64,000 bases of DNA. Source: Trinickia violacea. GTDB lineage: Bacteria > Pseudomonadota > Gammaproteobacteria > Burkholderiales > Burkholderiaceae. The stretch is taken from contig NZ_CP040078.1 in the NCBI RefSeq assembly GCF_005280735.1, forward strand, positions 3,472,001 to 3,536,000. The letters are read 5' to 3'. Under the pieces are notes generated by a model. The model did no database searches and was not told where the DNA came from. It was given only the letters and a program-made list of their open reading frames with translations. Shown here piece after piece: positions 1-9,924 of the stretch. How positions within the stretch are numbered: the first letter of the stretch is position 1; each line of letters starts with the position of its first letter. A program made the position numbers and the translations under genes.

Positions 1-584
1 GCCGATGCGGGAACCGCCGCGCTCGCCGCGCCCGGATTCGACGCCGCCTGCGCGGTAGTGGTAGCCGAAGCCGAAGCGCCGCCCGTTTGCGCAGCGACGC
101 TGCTCGCGGGCACAACGGCGCTCGCGGCGGCCGCCGTCGAAGCCGCCACGCCCGACGCCGCCCCGACAGCCTCCGCACCCGATGCAGCGACATTCCCCGT
201 CGCATCGAGCGACGGCACGTTCAACACCGCTCCGACCCTCATGCGACTCGGATCGCCGCCCATGAACGCTTTCGGATTCGCGTCGAACAGCGCCTTCGCG
301 GCACGCGCCAACACCGACCGGTCATGTGACTGCGTCACGTCGATCGCGACGTCGTTCAGCGACTGCCCCGCCTTGACCGTGTACTGCGTCCCGGAAAGCG
401 GCACCGTCTCACTTGCGGCGGCCGGAGCGCTCGCCGCCGCACTGGCGGACGCAGCGGCATCAATCGTAGCGGCATTCGCTGCCGCGCCAAGCAGCGCGCA
501 CGCGATCGCGACCGCAGTCGCTTTGCCGAACGCAAAACGAGCGGACTGGCGCACGAAATCATGCGAGATAAGTCGTACGATCAT
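1..584 (-). CDS. fimV: FimV/HubP-family polar landmark protein, N-terminal part (cut by window edge)
   Basis: The reading frame is open from an ATG at 584 through position 1, so only about 194 N-terminal residues are visible. A basic start and a hydrophobic segment (about residues 17-38, ending ALLGAAANAA) look like a signal peptide. A FimV core domain follows: a QYTVKAGQSLNDVAIDV stretch, then FDANPKAFMGGDPSRMRVG and VLNVPS. An Ala/Ser-rich low-complexity linker continues to the edge. Family members are inner-membrane, peptidoglycan-associated proteins that organise cell poles and type IV pilus assembly. It lies directly downstream of asd in the same direction, but a strong terminator separates the two. 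The family call is firm; the exact role here is inferred. Confidence 0.88.
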   Translation of the reverse strand, partial: MIVRLISHDFVRQSARFAFGKATAVAIACALLGAAANAATIDAAASASAAASAPAAASETVPLSGTQYTVKAGQSLNDVAIDVTQSHDRSVLARAAKALFDANPKAFMGGDPSRMRVGAVLNVPSLDATGNVAASGAEAVGAASGVAASTAAAASAVVPASSVAAQTGGASASATTTAQAASNPGAASAAVPAS

Positions 585-652
585 TGGGTCTTTCGGCGCG
601 CTAAAGCGCGGCCCTGGGTGGCGTTTGGGAGAGGACAAGTTGGAGCCAAATG

Positions 653-683
653 AAAAAAGCGCCGCGGGACCCGCGACGCTTTT
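653..683 (-). terminator. Intrinsic terminator downstream of asd
   Basis: Arms at 655-668 and 670-683 are complementary at 13 of 14 positions (stem core AAAAGCG...GCGGG). On the minus strand the hairpin runs straight into six T residues (658-653). This is a textbook rho-independent terminator 34 bases after the asd stop codon, so fimV probably has its own promoter in 585-650. Confidence 0.8.
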
Positions 684-716
684 GGTTTTCTACGCGTCTT
701 GAGCGCGTAGTTTACT

Positions 717-1838
717 TTACTTGTCGAGCAGAATGCGAAGCATGCGGCGCAGCGGCTCGGCAGCGCCCCACAGCAGCTGATCGCCGACGGTGAACGCCGA
801 CAGATATTCGCCGCCCATCGCAAGCTTGCGCGTGCGGCCGACCGGCACCGTCAGCGTGCCCGTCACGACGGCCGGCGACAGATCGCGCATCGACGCTTCA
901 CGCGTGTTCGGCACGACCTTCACCCAATCGTTCGCCGACGCAAGGATGCTGTCGACTTCGTCGAGCGGCACGTCCTTCTTCAGCTTGATCGTGAGCGCCT
1001 GGGAGTGGCAGCGCATGGCGCCGATCCGCACGCACAGACCATCCACCGGCACGCAACCGGGCGTACCCATCGCCGGCTTGCCGAGGATCTTGTTCGCTTC
1101 GGCGCCGCCCTTCCATTCTTCCTTCGACATGCCGTTGCCGAGATCCTTGTCGATCCACGGAATCAGCGAGCCCGCGAGCGGCACGCCGAAGTTGTCGATC
1201 GGCATGGTGTCGCCGTTCATGGCGGCGAGCACTTTGCGGTCGATGTCGAGAATCGCCGACGACGGATCAGCCAGCTCCGGCTTCACCGCGCCGTGCAGCG
1301 TGCCCATCTGGGAGAGCAGTTCGCGCATGTTCTGCGCGCCCGCGCCCGATGCGGCCTGATACGTCATCGCCGTGATCCAGTCGACGAGGTTTTCGCGGAA
1401 CAGGCCACCCAGCGCCATCAACATCAGGCTGACCGTGCAATTGCCGCCGATGAAATTCTTCGTGCCCTTGACGAGCGCGTCCTTGATCACGTTCAGGTTC
1501 ACCGGATCGAGAACGATGACCGCATCGTCCTTCATGCGCAGCGACGAAGCGGCATCGATCCAGTAGCCGTTCCAGCCCGCCGCGCGCAGCTTCGGGAAGA
1601 CTTCGTTGGTGTAGTCGCCGCCCTGGCACGTGATGATGACGTCGCACTTCTTGAGGTCGTCGATGCTCGACGCGTCTTTGAGCTTGGTCTCGTTCTTCGC
1701 GAACGACGGCGCATTGCCGCCTGCGTTGCTGGTGCTGAAGAACACCGGTTCGATCAGATCGAAATCGCGTTCCTCTTGCATACGTTGCATCAGGACGCTG
1801 CCGACCATGCCGCGCCAACCTACGAGACCTACGTTCAT
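717..1838 (-). CDS. asd: Aspartate-semialdehyde dehydrogenase
   Basis: Reduces aspartyl-4-phosphate to aspartate semialdehyde with NADPH, the branch point to lysine/diaminopimelate, threonine and methionine. The 373-residue length is normal for the proteobacterial enzyme. The N-terminus MNVGLVGWRGMVGSVL is the Rossmann NADP-binding loop, and GGNCTVSLM carries the catalytic cysteine at about residue 134. I chose the ATG at 1838 because AAGGG lies just upstream and the family begins MNVGLVGWRG. A longer frame to 1910 exists but adds no conserved sequence. It follows leuB in the same direction after 422 noncoding bases. Confidence 0.97.
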   Translation of the reverse strand: MNVGLVGWRGMVGSVLMQRMQEERDFDLIEPVFFSTSNAGGNAPSFAKNETKLKDASSIDDLKKCDVIITCQGGDYTNEVFPKLRAAGWNGYWIDAASSLRMKDDAVIVLDPVNLNVIKDALVKGTKNFIGGNCTVSLMLMALGGLFRENLVDWITAMTYQAASGAGAQNMRELLSQMGTLHGAVKPELADPSSAILDIDRKVLAAMNGDTMPIDNFGVPLAGSLIPWIDKDLGNGMSKEEWKGGAEANKILGKPAMGTPGCVPVDGLCVRIGAMRCHSQALTIKLKKDVPLDEVDSILASANDWVKVVPNTREASMRDLSPAVVTGTLTVPVGRTRKLAMGGEYLSAFTVGDQLLWGAAEPLRRMLRILLDK

Positions 1839-2260
1839 GACTAACCCTTGGAGTGGACGCTTCCCCGCAACTTTGCCCGGCGTGACCGCGCGGGGAAGAC
1901 GAGCGGGCACGACGGACGATCAGCTTTTCGTGATCGTTTTACGGGTAATCGATTTAATGACGGTAATGGCGAATGCGCTCGCACGGGCCGTTTCGCCGTG
2001 GAGTTTTGCAATCGAAGAGATTTTGGAAATCTGCGCCATCGCGACAATATACACGAAAACCTGGATTGGGCGACCCATCGCAAAACATGACGTTTGCGTA
2101 AAGTCACACCCTGTATAGCGTATTTCGTGCGAACGGACCGCTTTGCCGGGCGGTCCGTTCGCGGTTTGATGCGCCGCCCTTTGCGCGTCTGGCGACGCTT
2201 TCGGGACTACGGGCCGGGCGCCCAGGGCTAGGCGCCCCAGCTTGGCGCCCCCCGAAAAAC
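1839..2260. other. Intergenic region between leuB and asd
   Basis: This 422-bp gap has no convincing gene. It holds a perfect 13-bp inverted repeat (2129-2141 and 2150-2162, 8-base loop) and three copies of GGGCGCC between 2216 and 2250 just after the leuB stop. The 13-bp hairpin lacks a following T-run on either strand, so it is a weak terminator candidate. The asd promoter should lie in 1850-2100, but I cannot pick one convincingly. An 88-codon frame at 1841-2107 has no ribosome site and no family features. Confidence 0.5.
2129..2162. repeat. Perfect 13-bp inverted repeat downstream of leuB
   Basis: GCGAACGGACCGC at 2129-2141 is exactly complementary to 2150-2162, with loop TTTGCCGG. It lies about 100 bases past the leuB stop. 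It could end or protect the leu transcript, although no T-run follows. Only the inverted repeat itself is directly seen. Confidence 0.6.
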
Positions 2261-3328
2261 TTACAGCGCCGCGACCACCGCGTCGCCCATCGCCGCCGTG
2301 CCGACCTGCTTGCCGCCCGGCGTCGCGATATCGCCGGTGCGGTAGCCCTGCTCCAGCACCTTCTTCACCGCGTTCTCGATGCGATCGGCCTGCTCGGCGC
2401 GGTTCAGCGAATAGCGCAGCATCATCGCGGCCGACAGAATGGTCGCGAGCGGATTGGCCACGCCCTTGCCCGCGATGTCCGGCGCCGAGCCGTGCGACGG
2501 CTCGTACAAGCCCTTGTTGTTCGCATCGAGCGAAGCGGACGGCAGCATGCCGATCGAGCCCGTGAGCATCGCGGCCTCGTCCGACAGGATGTCGCCGAAC
2601 ATATTGCCCGTGACGATCACGTCGAATGCCTTCGGCGCCTTCACGAGCTGCATGGCCGCGTTGTCGACATACATGTGCGAGAGCTCGACGTCCGCATATT
2701 CCTTCGACACGTCGATCATCACGTCACGCCAAAACTGCGACGTTTCGAGCACGTTGGCCTTATCGACCGACGTCAGCTTCTTGCCGCGCTTCTGTGCCGC
2801 CTGGAACGCGACGTGCGCGATGCGGCGCACTTCAGGCTCGGAATAGCGCATCGTGTCGAAGCCTTCCTTTGCGCCTTCGAACGCGCCGTCCGGCGACGAG
2901 CGAACGCCGCGCGGCTGGCCGAAGTAAATGTCGCCGTTCAGTTCGCGCACGATCAGGATGTCGAGGCCCGACACGATCTCGGGTTTCAGCGACGACGCAT
3001 CCGTCAACTGCGGATAGCAGATCGCCGGGCGGAAGTTCGCGAACAACTGCAGATGCTTGCGCAAACCGAGAATCGCCTGCTCGGGACGCAGCGCGCGCTC
3101 GAGCGAGTCGTACTTCCAGTCGCCCACCGCGCCGAACAGGATCGCGTCCGCTTCCTTCGCGAGCGCGAGCGTCGATTCCGGCAGCGGATGCCCCTTCGCC
3201 TCGTAACCCGCGCCGCCGACGGGCGCCTCTTCCATTTCGAACTTCTCGCCAAGGGCGTTGAGCACCTTGACCGCTTCGTTGACGATTTCCGGGCCGATGC
3301 CGTCGCCGGGCAGCACTGCGATCTTCAT
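2261..3328 (-). CDS. leuB: 3-isopropylmalate dehydrogenase
   Basis: Oxidatively decarboxylates (2R,3S)-3-isopropylmalate to 2-ketoisocaproate precursor with NAD+, the third leucine-specific step. Its 355 residues are the normal length. Visible family signatures are the start MKIAVLPGDGIGPEIV, the substrate-arginine region LRPEQAILGLRKHLQ, and the C-terminal metal/NAD segment MFGDILSDEAAMLTGSIGMLPSASL followed by EPSHGSAPDIAGKGVANP. A clear AAGGA ribosome site precedes the ATG. It is the last leu gene of the leuC-leuD-leuB run and is separated from leuD by 120 bases containing a 14-bp stem-loop. Confidence 0.98.
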   Translation of the reverse strand: MKIAVLPGDGIGPEIVNEAVKVLNALGEKFEMEEAPVGGAGYEAKGHPLPESTLALAKEADAILFGAVGDWKYDSLERALRPEQAILGLRKHLQLFANFRPAICYPQLTDASSLKPEIVSGLDILIVRELNGDIYFGQPRGVRSSPDGAFEGAKEGFDTMRYSEPEVRRIAHVAFQAAQKRGKKLTSVDKANVLETSQFWRDVMIDVSKEYADVELSHMYVDNAAMQLVKAPKAFDVIVTGNMFGDILSDEAAMLTGSIGMLPSASLDANNKGLYEPSHGSAPDIAGKGVANPLATILSAAMMLRYSLNRAEQADRIENAVKKVLEQGYRTGDIATPGGKQVGTAAMGDAVVAAL

Positions 3329-3365
3329 GTGCGTTTTCCTTTTGTCTGTAGTGAGTTCGTTGCGG

Positions 3366-3400
3366 TGAACGTGCCGGGCATCACGGGCCCGGCACGTTCA
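3366..3400 (-). other. Strong stem-loop between leuD and leuB
   Basis: A perfect 14-bp stem pairs 3366-3379 with 3387-3400 (arm TGAACGTGCCGGGC) around a 7-base loop. No T-run follows on either strand, so a terminator is unlikely. An mRNA-processing or stability hairpin that uncouples leuD and leuB levels is a plausible inference. Confidence 0.55.
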
Positions 3401-3448
3401 AGGACGCGGCACGGCGAGCCACGCGGCGCGCCGTGCGCCTGGATGACT

Positions 3449-4099
3449 TCAGCCGACGATCCGATGGTTGAGCCAAGGCTGCTTGGCGAGCCGCTCGGCT
3501 TCGAACTGGCGGATTTCGTCCGCGTGACGCAGCGTGAGGCCGATATCGTCGAAGCCGTTCAGCAGGCAGTACTTGCGGAACGCCGCGACTTCGAACGGAT
3601 ATTCACGGCCGTCCGGCGCGCGCACGACTTGCGCCTCGAGATCGACGGTCAGCTGATAGCCGTTGAACGCATAGGTTTCGTTGAACAGATGATCGACTTG
3701 CTGCTCGGTCAGCACGATCGGCAAGACGCCGTTCTTGAAGCAGTTGTTGTAGAAAATATCCGCGAAGCTCGGCGCGATCAGCGCGCGAAAGCCGTATTGC
3801 TGGAGCGCCCACGGTGCGTGTTCGCGCGAGCTGCCGCAGCCGAAGTTCTTGCGCGCGAGCAACACGGACGCGCCTTGATAGCGCGGCTGGTTCAGCACGA
3901 AGTCCGGGTTGAGCGGACGCTTCGAGTTGTCCTGACCCGGCTCGCCGTGATCCAGATAACGCCACTCGTCGAACGCGTTCGGACCGAAGCCCGTGCGCTT
4001 GATCGACTTCAGAAACTGCTTCGGGATGATCGCATCGGTATCGACGTTCTCGCGATCGAGGGGCGCAACGAGGCCCGTGTGCACAACGAATTTATCCAT
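3449..4099 (-). CDS. leuD: 3-isopropylmalate dehydratase small subunit
   Basis: Small subunit of isopropylmalate isomerase, which with LeuC converts 2- to 3-isopropylmalate. Its 216 residues are typical of proteobacterial LeuD. Family signatures are FVVHTGLVAPLDRENVDTDAIIPKQFLKS at the N-terminus and the swivelling-domain motif ARKNFGCGSSREHAPWAL near residues 82-99. It begins 26 bases after the leuC stop on the same strand, so the two subunits are probably co-translated. A GAGTGA sequence upstream serves as a modest ribosome site. Some relatives carry a small entericidin-type gene between leuC and leuD; the short gap here leaves no room for one. Confidence 0.97.
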   Translation of the reverse strand: MDKFVVHTGLVAPLDRENVDTDAIIPKQFLKSIKRTGFGPNAFDEWRYLDHGEPGQDNSKRPLNPDFVLNQPRYQGASVLLARKNFGCGSSREHAPWALQQYGFRALIAPSFADIFYNNCFKNGVLPIVLTEQQVDHLFNETYAFNGYQLTVDLEAQVVRAPDGREYPFEVAAFRKYCLLNGFDDIGLTLRHADEIRQFEAERLAKQPWLNHRIVG

Positions 4100-4125
4100 G
4101 ATCTATCACTCGACTCGTATTGCCA

Positions 4126-5535
<1,410 letters not shown>

Positions 5536-5726
5536 GGTATGCGGGGTAGTAGTGACATCGGGCAATCCCGGTGCGGTCGATTATGCCACGCATAGTGCCG
5601 GCACGGCACCATGGAGTTCGCAAAAAAGCGATTAAAAACAGGGAGTTACAGTGGTAGTTTCGGTACCTGGATCGCGACTGCCAGGCAAGCGGCGCGGCGC
5701 TTTTTTCATCGTTTTATTGCGCCTGG

Positions 5727-5756
5727 ATTGGATACGGAGACCACTCCGCATCCAAT
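5727..5756 (-). other. Stem-loop just after argG
   Basis: Arms 5727-5739 and 5744-5756 pair at 12 of 13 positions (ATTGGAT-x-CGGAG) around an ACCA loop, 16 bases downstream of the argG stop. On the minus strand the following sequence is not T-rich, so this is a weak terminator or an RNA-stabilising hairpin. It lies in the 237-base gap that must also contain the leuC promoter. Confidence 0.5.
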
Positions 5757-5772
5757 CGCGGGTCCAACGAAC

Positions 5773-7107
5773 TTACTTGCTATCGCCCTTCAGTTGCGGC
5801 AGCGCGGACGCCTCGCCCGGCGTCAGCAGGCCTGCCTTCGCGTAGATGCGCAGCTTGTCGCGCGTATCGGAGATGTCGAGGTTGCGCATCGTCAGCTGGC
5901 CGATGCGGTCGGCCGGCGAGAACGTCGAAGCGACCTTCTCCATCGACAGACGCTCCGGCTGATACGTCAGGTTCGGCGAGCTCGTGTTCAGGATCGAATA
6001 GTCGTTGCCGCGGCGCAGCTCGACCGTCACTTCGCCAGTCACCGCGCGCGCCACCCAGCGTTGCGCCGTTTCTCGCAGCATGATCGCTTGCGAATCGAAC
6101 CAGCGGCCCTGATACAGCAAACGCCCGAGGCGGCGGCCATTTTCGCGGTACTGCTCGATCGTGTCTTCGTTATGGATGCCGGTGACGAGGCGCTCATAGG
6201 CGATATACAGCAGCGCAAGCCCCGGAGCCTCGTAGATGCCGCGGCTCTTCGCCTCGATGATGCGGTTCTCGATCTGGTCGCTCATGCCGAGGCCATGACG
6301 GCCGCCGATACGGTTCGCTTCCAGCAGCAATTCGACCGGATCCGAAAACTCGACGCCGTTCAGCGCGACCGGCTGGCCCGCTTCGAAGCGGATCGTCACT
6401 TCCTCGTGCTTGACCGGCACGTCTTCGCGCCAGAACGCGACGCCCATGATCGGCTGCACGATCTTGATGCCGCTGGAGAGGCTTTCGAGGTCCTTGGCTT
6501 CGTGCGTCGCGCCGAGCAGGTTCGAATCGGTCGAGTACGCTTTTTCGGCCGACATCTTGTACTCGAAGCCCGAGCGGCGCATGAAGTCCGACATCTCGGC
6601 GCGGCCGCCCAGCTCGTCGATGAACGTCTGGTCGAGCCACGGCTTGTAGATCTTGAGGTCCGGGTTCACGAGCAGGCCGTAGCGATAGAAGCGCTCGATG
6701 TCGTTGCCCTTGTAGGTGCTGCCGTCACCCCAGATGTTGACGCCGTCCTCCTTCATCGCGGCGACGAGCATCGTGCCCGTGACCGCGCGGCCGATCGGCG
6801 TCGTGTTGAAGTACGTGACGCCGGCCGTGGAGATGTGGAACGCGCCGCTTTGCAGCGCCGCAATGCCCTCCGCCACCAGCTGCGCGCGGCAATCGATCAG
6901 CCGTGCGCCTTCGGCGCCGTACTGCAGCGCGCGCTTGGGAATCGAATCGTAGTCGTCCTCGTCCGGCTGCCCCAGATTCGCGGTGTAGGCGTACGGGACG
7001 GCCCCTTTGAGTTTCATCCAGTGCAGCGCCGCACTGGTGTCGAGGCCGCCGGAGAACGCGATGCCGACCTTTTGACCGGCCGGAAGATTCGGAAGAATGG
7101 TGCTCAT
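5773..7107 (-). CDS. argG: Argininosuccinate synthase
   Basis: ATP-dependent ligase joining citrulline and aspartate in arginine synthesis. The 444 residues match the longer E. coli-type subfamily rather than the roughly 400-residue type. The P-loop AFSGGLDTS is at residues 17-25. Other signatures are YTANLGQPDEDDYDSIPKRA, the substrate segment YFNTTPIGRAVTGTMLV, and WGDGSTYKGNDIERFYRYGLL. The stretch before the ATG (ACGGTTTTCCTC) offers no clear Shine-Dalgarno sequence. The flanking gaps and a downstream hairpin suggest a single-gene unit. Confidence 0.97.
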   Translation of the reverse strand: MSTILPNLPAGQKVGIAFSGGLDTSAALHWMKLKGAVPYAYTANLGQPDEDDYDSIPKRALQYGAEGARLIDCRAQLVAEGIAALQSGAFHISTAGVTYFNTTPIGRAVTGTMLVAAMKEDGVNIWGDGSTYKGNDIERFYRYGLLVNPDLKIYKPWLDQTFIDELGGRAEMSDFMRRSGFEYKMSAEKAYSTDSNLLGATHEAKDLESLSSGIKIVQPIMGVAFWREDVPVKHEEVTIRFEAGQPVALNGVEFSDPVELLLEANRIGGRHGLGMSDQIENRIIEAKSRGIYEAPGLALLYIAYERLVTGIHNEDTIEQYRENGRRLGRLLYQGRWFDSQAIMLRETAQRWVARAVTGEVTVELRRGNDYSILNTSSPNLTYQPERLSMEKVASTFSPADRIGQLTMRNLDISDTRDKLRIYAKAGLLTPGEASALPQLKGDSK

Positions 7108-7482
7108 GAGGAAAACCGTTTAATGGAAGTCAGGAGAAAGTTCGCGTTGAAGTATTCAACACGACCCGGTGTCGAGGCAAGCCCTCATGGAGCCGGGCGC
7201 GCCCTTTCGGCAGCGAGCGCACCCTGGGTGACATGCCGGAATTCCCGCCATTTTAACAACCTGGTGAAGCAAGCCCCATTTGTTCGCGGCCGAGCGGGCT
7301 CAGGTCGCTCTCCTGCGCGCGTTCTGCGCACCGCACAACTCGGCGCGCTCCACGCGGCGCCCAAAAAACAAAACACCCCAACGGCTCTCGCCATTGGGGT
7401 GTTTGCATAAGCCCTGCGTCATCGCCGAGCTTCGCGCGAGCACACGACTCAATCGTGCGCTCTGCGCTCGCTCAGCAGCCCA
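7108..7482. other. Intergenic region between gltA and argG
   Basis: This 375-bp gap has no credible gene. Next to gltA it contains a strong intrinsic terminator (7363-7404). The rest, up to 7107, should carry the argG promoter and leader; I see no clear operator or riboswitch-like fold there. Confidence 0.5.
7363..7404 (-). terminator. Intrinsic terminator of the sdh-gltA operon
   Basis: An 11-bp perfect stem (AAACACCCCAA at 7371-7381 pairing with 7394-7404) closes a 12-base loop. On the minus strand it is followed by TTTTGTTTTTTGG. It lies 79 bases beyond the gltA stop and should end the sdhCDAB-sdhE-gltA transcript. Confidence 0.85.
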
Positions 7483-8784
7483 TCAACGCTGTGCCAGCGG
7501 CTTCGCCGTGCGCGGCGTTTCGCCGATGAACAGCTGACGCGGACGGCCGATCTTCTGCTCGGCTTCCGAGATCATTTCGTTCCACTGCGCGATCCAGCCC
7601 ACCGTACGCGCCATCGCGAAGATGCAGGTGAACATCGAGGTCGGGATGCCCAGCGCGCGCTGCACGATGCCCGAGTAGAAGTCGACGTTCGGGTACAGCT
7701 TGCGCGACACGAAGTATTCGTCTTCGAGCGCGATCTTTTCGAGCTGCATCGCGAGCTTGAACAGCGGATCGTCGTGCAGGCCCAGCTCTTCGAGCACTTC
7801 GTGGCACGTTTCGCGCATCAGCTTCGCGCGCGGATCGTAGTTCTTGTACACGCGGTGACCGAAGCCCATCAGCTTCACGCCCGAATTCTTGTCCTTCACT
7901 TGCTTGATGAATTCGGGGATGTTGTCGACCGAGCCGATCTCCTCGAGCATGTTCAGCGCGGCTTCGTTTGCGCCACCGTGCGCCGGGCCCCACAGACATG
8001 CGATACCGGCCGCGATACACGCGAACGGGTTCGCGCCCGACGAACCGGCCAAGCGAACCGTCGAAGTCGACGCGTTCTGCTCGTGGTCGGCGTGCAGGAT
8101 CAGGATACGGTCGAGAGCGCGCACGAGCACGTCGTTGACCTTGTACTCTTCGCACGGGTTCGAGAACATCATGTGCATGAAGTTCGCGCTGTACGACAGT
8201 TCGTTGCGCGGGTACACGAACGGCTGGCCGATGCTGTACTTGTACGCCATCGCCACGAGCGTCGGCAGCTTCGCGATCATGCGGATCGCCGAGATATCGC
8301 GGTGACGCGGGTTATTGATATCGAGCGAGTCGTGATAGAACGCCGAGAGCGCGCCGACCGATGCGACGAGAATCGCCATCGGGTGCGAATCGCGACGGAA
8401 GCCGCGGAAGAAGAACTGCATCTGCTCGTGGACCATCGTGTGCTTGGTGACGGTCCCCACGAATTCCTTCTTCTGCGCGGCGCTCGGCAGCTCGCCGTTC
8501 AGCAGCAGGTAGCAGGTTTCGAGGAAGTCGGCGTTTTGCGCCAGGTTGTCGATCGGATAGCCGCGGTATAGCAGCTCACCCTTGTCGCCGTCGATGTAAG
8601 TAATCGCCGAGTTGCACGACGCCGTCGACATAAACCCCGGGTCGTACGTGAATTTGCCGGTTTGGCCGTAGAGCTTGCGGATATCGATCACATCCGGGCC
8701 CATCGTGCCCTTGTAGATCGGCATCTCGACGCTCGGCGAATTGTCGCTGAACGATAGCGTGGCTTTAACTTCTGACGGGGTCAT
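7483..8784 (-). CDS. gltA: Citrate synthase (hexameric type II)
   Basis: Condenses acetyl-CoA with oxaloacetate to start the TCA cycle. The 433 residues from the ATG at 8784 (MTPSEVKATLSFSD) match the Gram-negative type II enzyme, and GAGG is well placed upstream. A further in-frame start at 8847 lies in the sdhE-gltA gap and is less likely. Active-site regions are HADHEQNASTSTVRLAGSS, WGPAHGGANEAAL and MGFGHRVYKNYDPRA, the last containing the second catalytic His. It is the last gene of the succinate dehydrogenase operon, 70 bases after sdhE. A second, PrpC-type synthase is encoded at 17149. Confidence 0.97.
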   Translation of the reverse strand: MTPSEVKATLSFSDNSPSVEMPIYKGTMGPDVIDIRKLYGQTGKFTYDPGFMSTASCNSAITYIDGDKGELLYRGYPIDNLAQNADFLETCYLLLNGELPSAAQKKEFVGTVTKHTMVHEQMQFFFRGFRRDSHPMAILVASVGALSAFYHDSLDINNPRHRDISAIRMIAKLPTLVAMAYKYSIGQPFVYPRNELSYSANFMHMMFSNPCEEYKVNDVLVRALDRILILHADHEQNASTSTVRLAGSSGANPFACIAAGIACLWGPAHGGANEAALNMLEEIGSVDNIPEFIKQVKDKNSGVKLMGFGHRVYKNYDPRAKLMRETCHEVLEELGLHDDPLFKLAMQLEKIALEDEYFVSRKLYPNVDFYSGIVQRALGIPTSMFTCIFAMARTVGWIAQWNEMISEAEQKIGRPRQLFIGETPRTAKPLAQR

Positions 8785-8854
8785 AGCATCCTCAATCGAA
8801 GGTTTTATTACGGGTTTTCGATAAATTGCACGCGGCGCCGCTGACAACCGGCGC

Positions 8855-9127
8855 TCAAACAGCGCGCAACAGCCCCAAGATCCGGTTCACATCCGGTCCG
8901 GCAAGGTCGCCTTCCGGTTCCTTGCGCGAGAGAAGCAAGTCCATCAGGTCGTTATCGCTCAGCTCGAGCAGGCGCGTGAGCGCGCCTACGTCGTCATCGC
9001 TGAGATCATGCTCATATCGGCTGAAGAAACGCTCGAAGATGAGGTCGTTTTCCAGCAATCCACGCCGGGCGCGCCATCGAAGGCGCGCCCGGCGAAGCGG
9101 GTCGGATTGATGCGAAGTACTGTCCAT
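8855..9127 (-). CDS. sdhE: Succinate dehydrogenase FAD assembly factor SdhE
   Basis: Small cytoplasmic protein that promotes covalent flavinylation of SdhA. Its 90 residues are the family norm. The conserved RGxxE signature is visible as RGLLENDLIFERFF (about residues 22-35), followed by an acidic helical C-terminal half. It sits one base after the sdhB stop, between sdhB and gltA. This placement inside the sdh operon matches its role, and translational coupling to sdhB is likely. Confidence 0.95.
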   Translation of the reverse strand: MDSTSHQSDPLRRARLRWRARRGLLENDLIFERFFSRYEHDLSDDDVGALTRLLELSDNDLMDLLLSRKEPEGDLAGPDVNRILGLLRAV

Positions 9128-9128
9128 C

Positions 9129-9833
9129 TCAGACCGCGCGGCGCACCATCAATTCCTTGATCTTGCCGATCGCCTTCGTCGGGTTCAGGCCCTTCGGGCA
9201 CACGTCGACGCAGTTCATGATCGTGTGGCAACGGAACAGACGGTACGGATCTTCCAGATTGTCGAGACGCTCGCCGGTCGCCTCGTCGCGGCTGTCCGCG
9301 ATGAAGCGATAGGCTTGCAGCAGGCCCGCGGGACCCACGAACTTGTCCGGATTCCACCAGAAGCTCGGGCACGACGTGGAGCAGCTAGCGCACAGAATAC
9401 ACTCGTACAGGCCATCCAGTTCGTCGCGCTCTTCCGGCGACTGCAGGCGCTCTTTCTCGGGCGGCGGCGTGTCGTTGATGAGGTACGGCTTGATCGAGTG
9501 GTACTGGTTGAAGAACTGCGTGAAGTCGCAGATCAGGTCGCGCACGACGGGCAGGCCCGGCAGCGGACGCAGCACGATCTTCTGCGGCAGGTCGTTCAGG
9601 TTCGTCAGGCACGCGAGGCCGTTCTTGCCGTTGATGTTCATCGCGTCCGAACCGCACACGCCTTCGCGGCACGAGCGGCGGAACGACAGCGTTTCGTCGA
9701 GCGCCTTCAGCTTGACCAGCGCGTCGAGAAGCATGCGCTCGTGCGAATCGATTTCGATTTCGTACGTCTGCATGCGCGGGGCCGCGTCCTTGTCCGGATC
9801 GTAGCGGTAGATTTCAAAAATTCGTTTTGCCAT
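9129..9833 (-). CDS. sdhB: Succinate dehydrogenase iron-sulfur subunit
   Basis: Electron-transfer subunit of complex II carrying [2Fe-2S], [4Fe-4S] and [3Fe-4S] clusters. The 234 residues start at the ATG at 9833 (MAKRIFEIYRYDPDKD), preceded by AAGGA. The first cluster lies in SCREGVCGSDAMNINGKNG and ACL, the second in CILCASCSTSCPSFWW, and the third in FRCHTIMNCVDVCPKGLNP. All expected cysteines are present. A longer in-frame start at 9902 would extend into the sdhA-sdhB spacer and lacks support. Confidence 0.98.
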   Translation of the reverse strand: MAKRIFEIYRYDPDKDAAPRMQTYEIEIDSHERMLLDALVKLKALDETLSFRRSCREGVCGSDAMNINGKNGLACLTNLNDLPQKIVLRPLPGLPVVRDLICDFTQFFNQYHSIKPYLINDTPPPEKERLQSPEERDELDGLYECILCASCSTSCPSFWWNPDKFVGPAGLLQAYRFIADSRDEATGERLDNLEDPYRLFRCHTIMNCVDVCPKGLNPTKAIGKIKELMVRRAV

Positions 9834-9924
9834 TTCAGAGTCCTTTATTTGGCTCTCTAGGAGTCCGCCGGGCCGCCTCTTGCTGGCGAGCCCCGGCGTC
9901 AAGCAACAAGTACGAGGAAAGCGC

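Noticed and set aside
1841..2107. 88-codon frame between asd and leuB
   Set aside because: No ribosome site, no family pattern, Arg-rich composition typical of noncoding GC-rich DNA.
5536..5565. Upstream TTG start for leuC
   Set aside because: It would add ten unconserved residues; the ATG at 5535 gives the normal MAQTLYDKL start.
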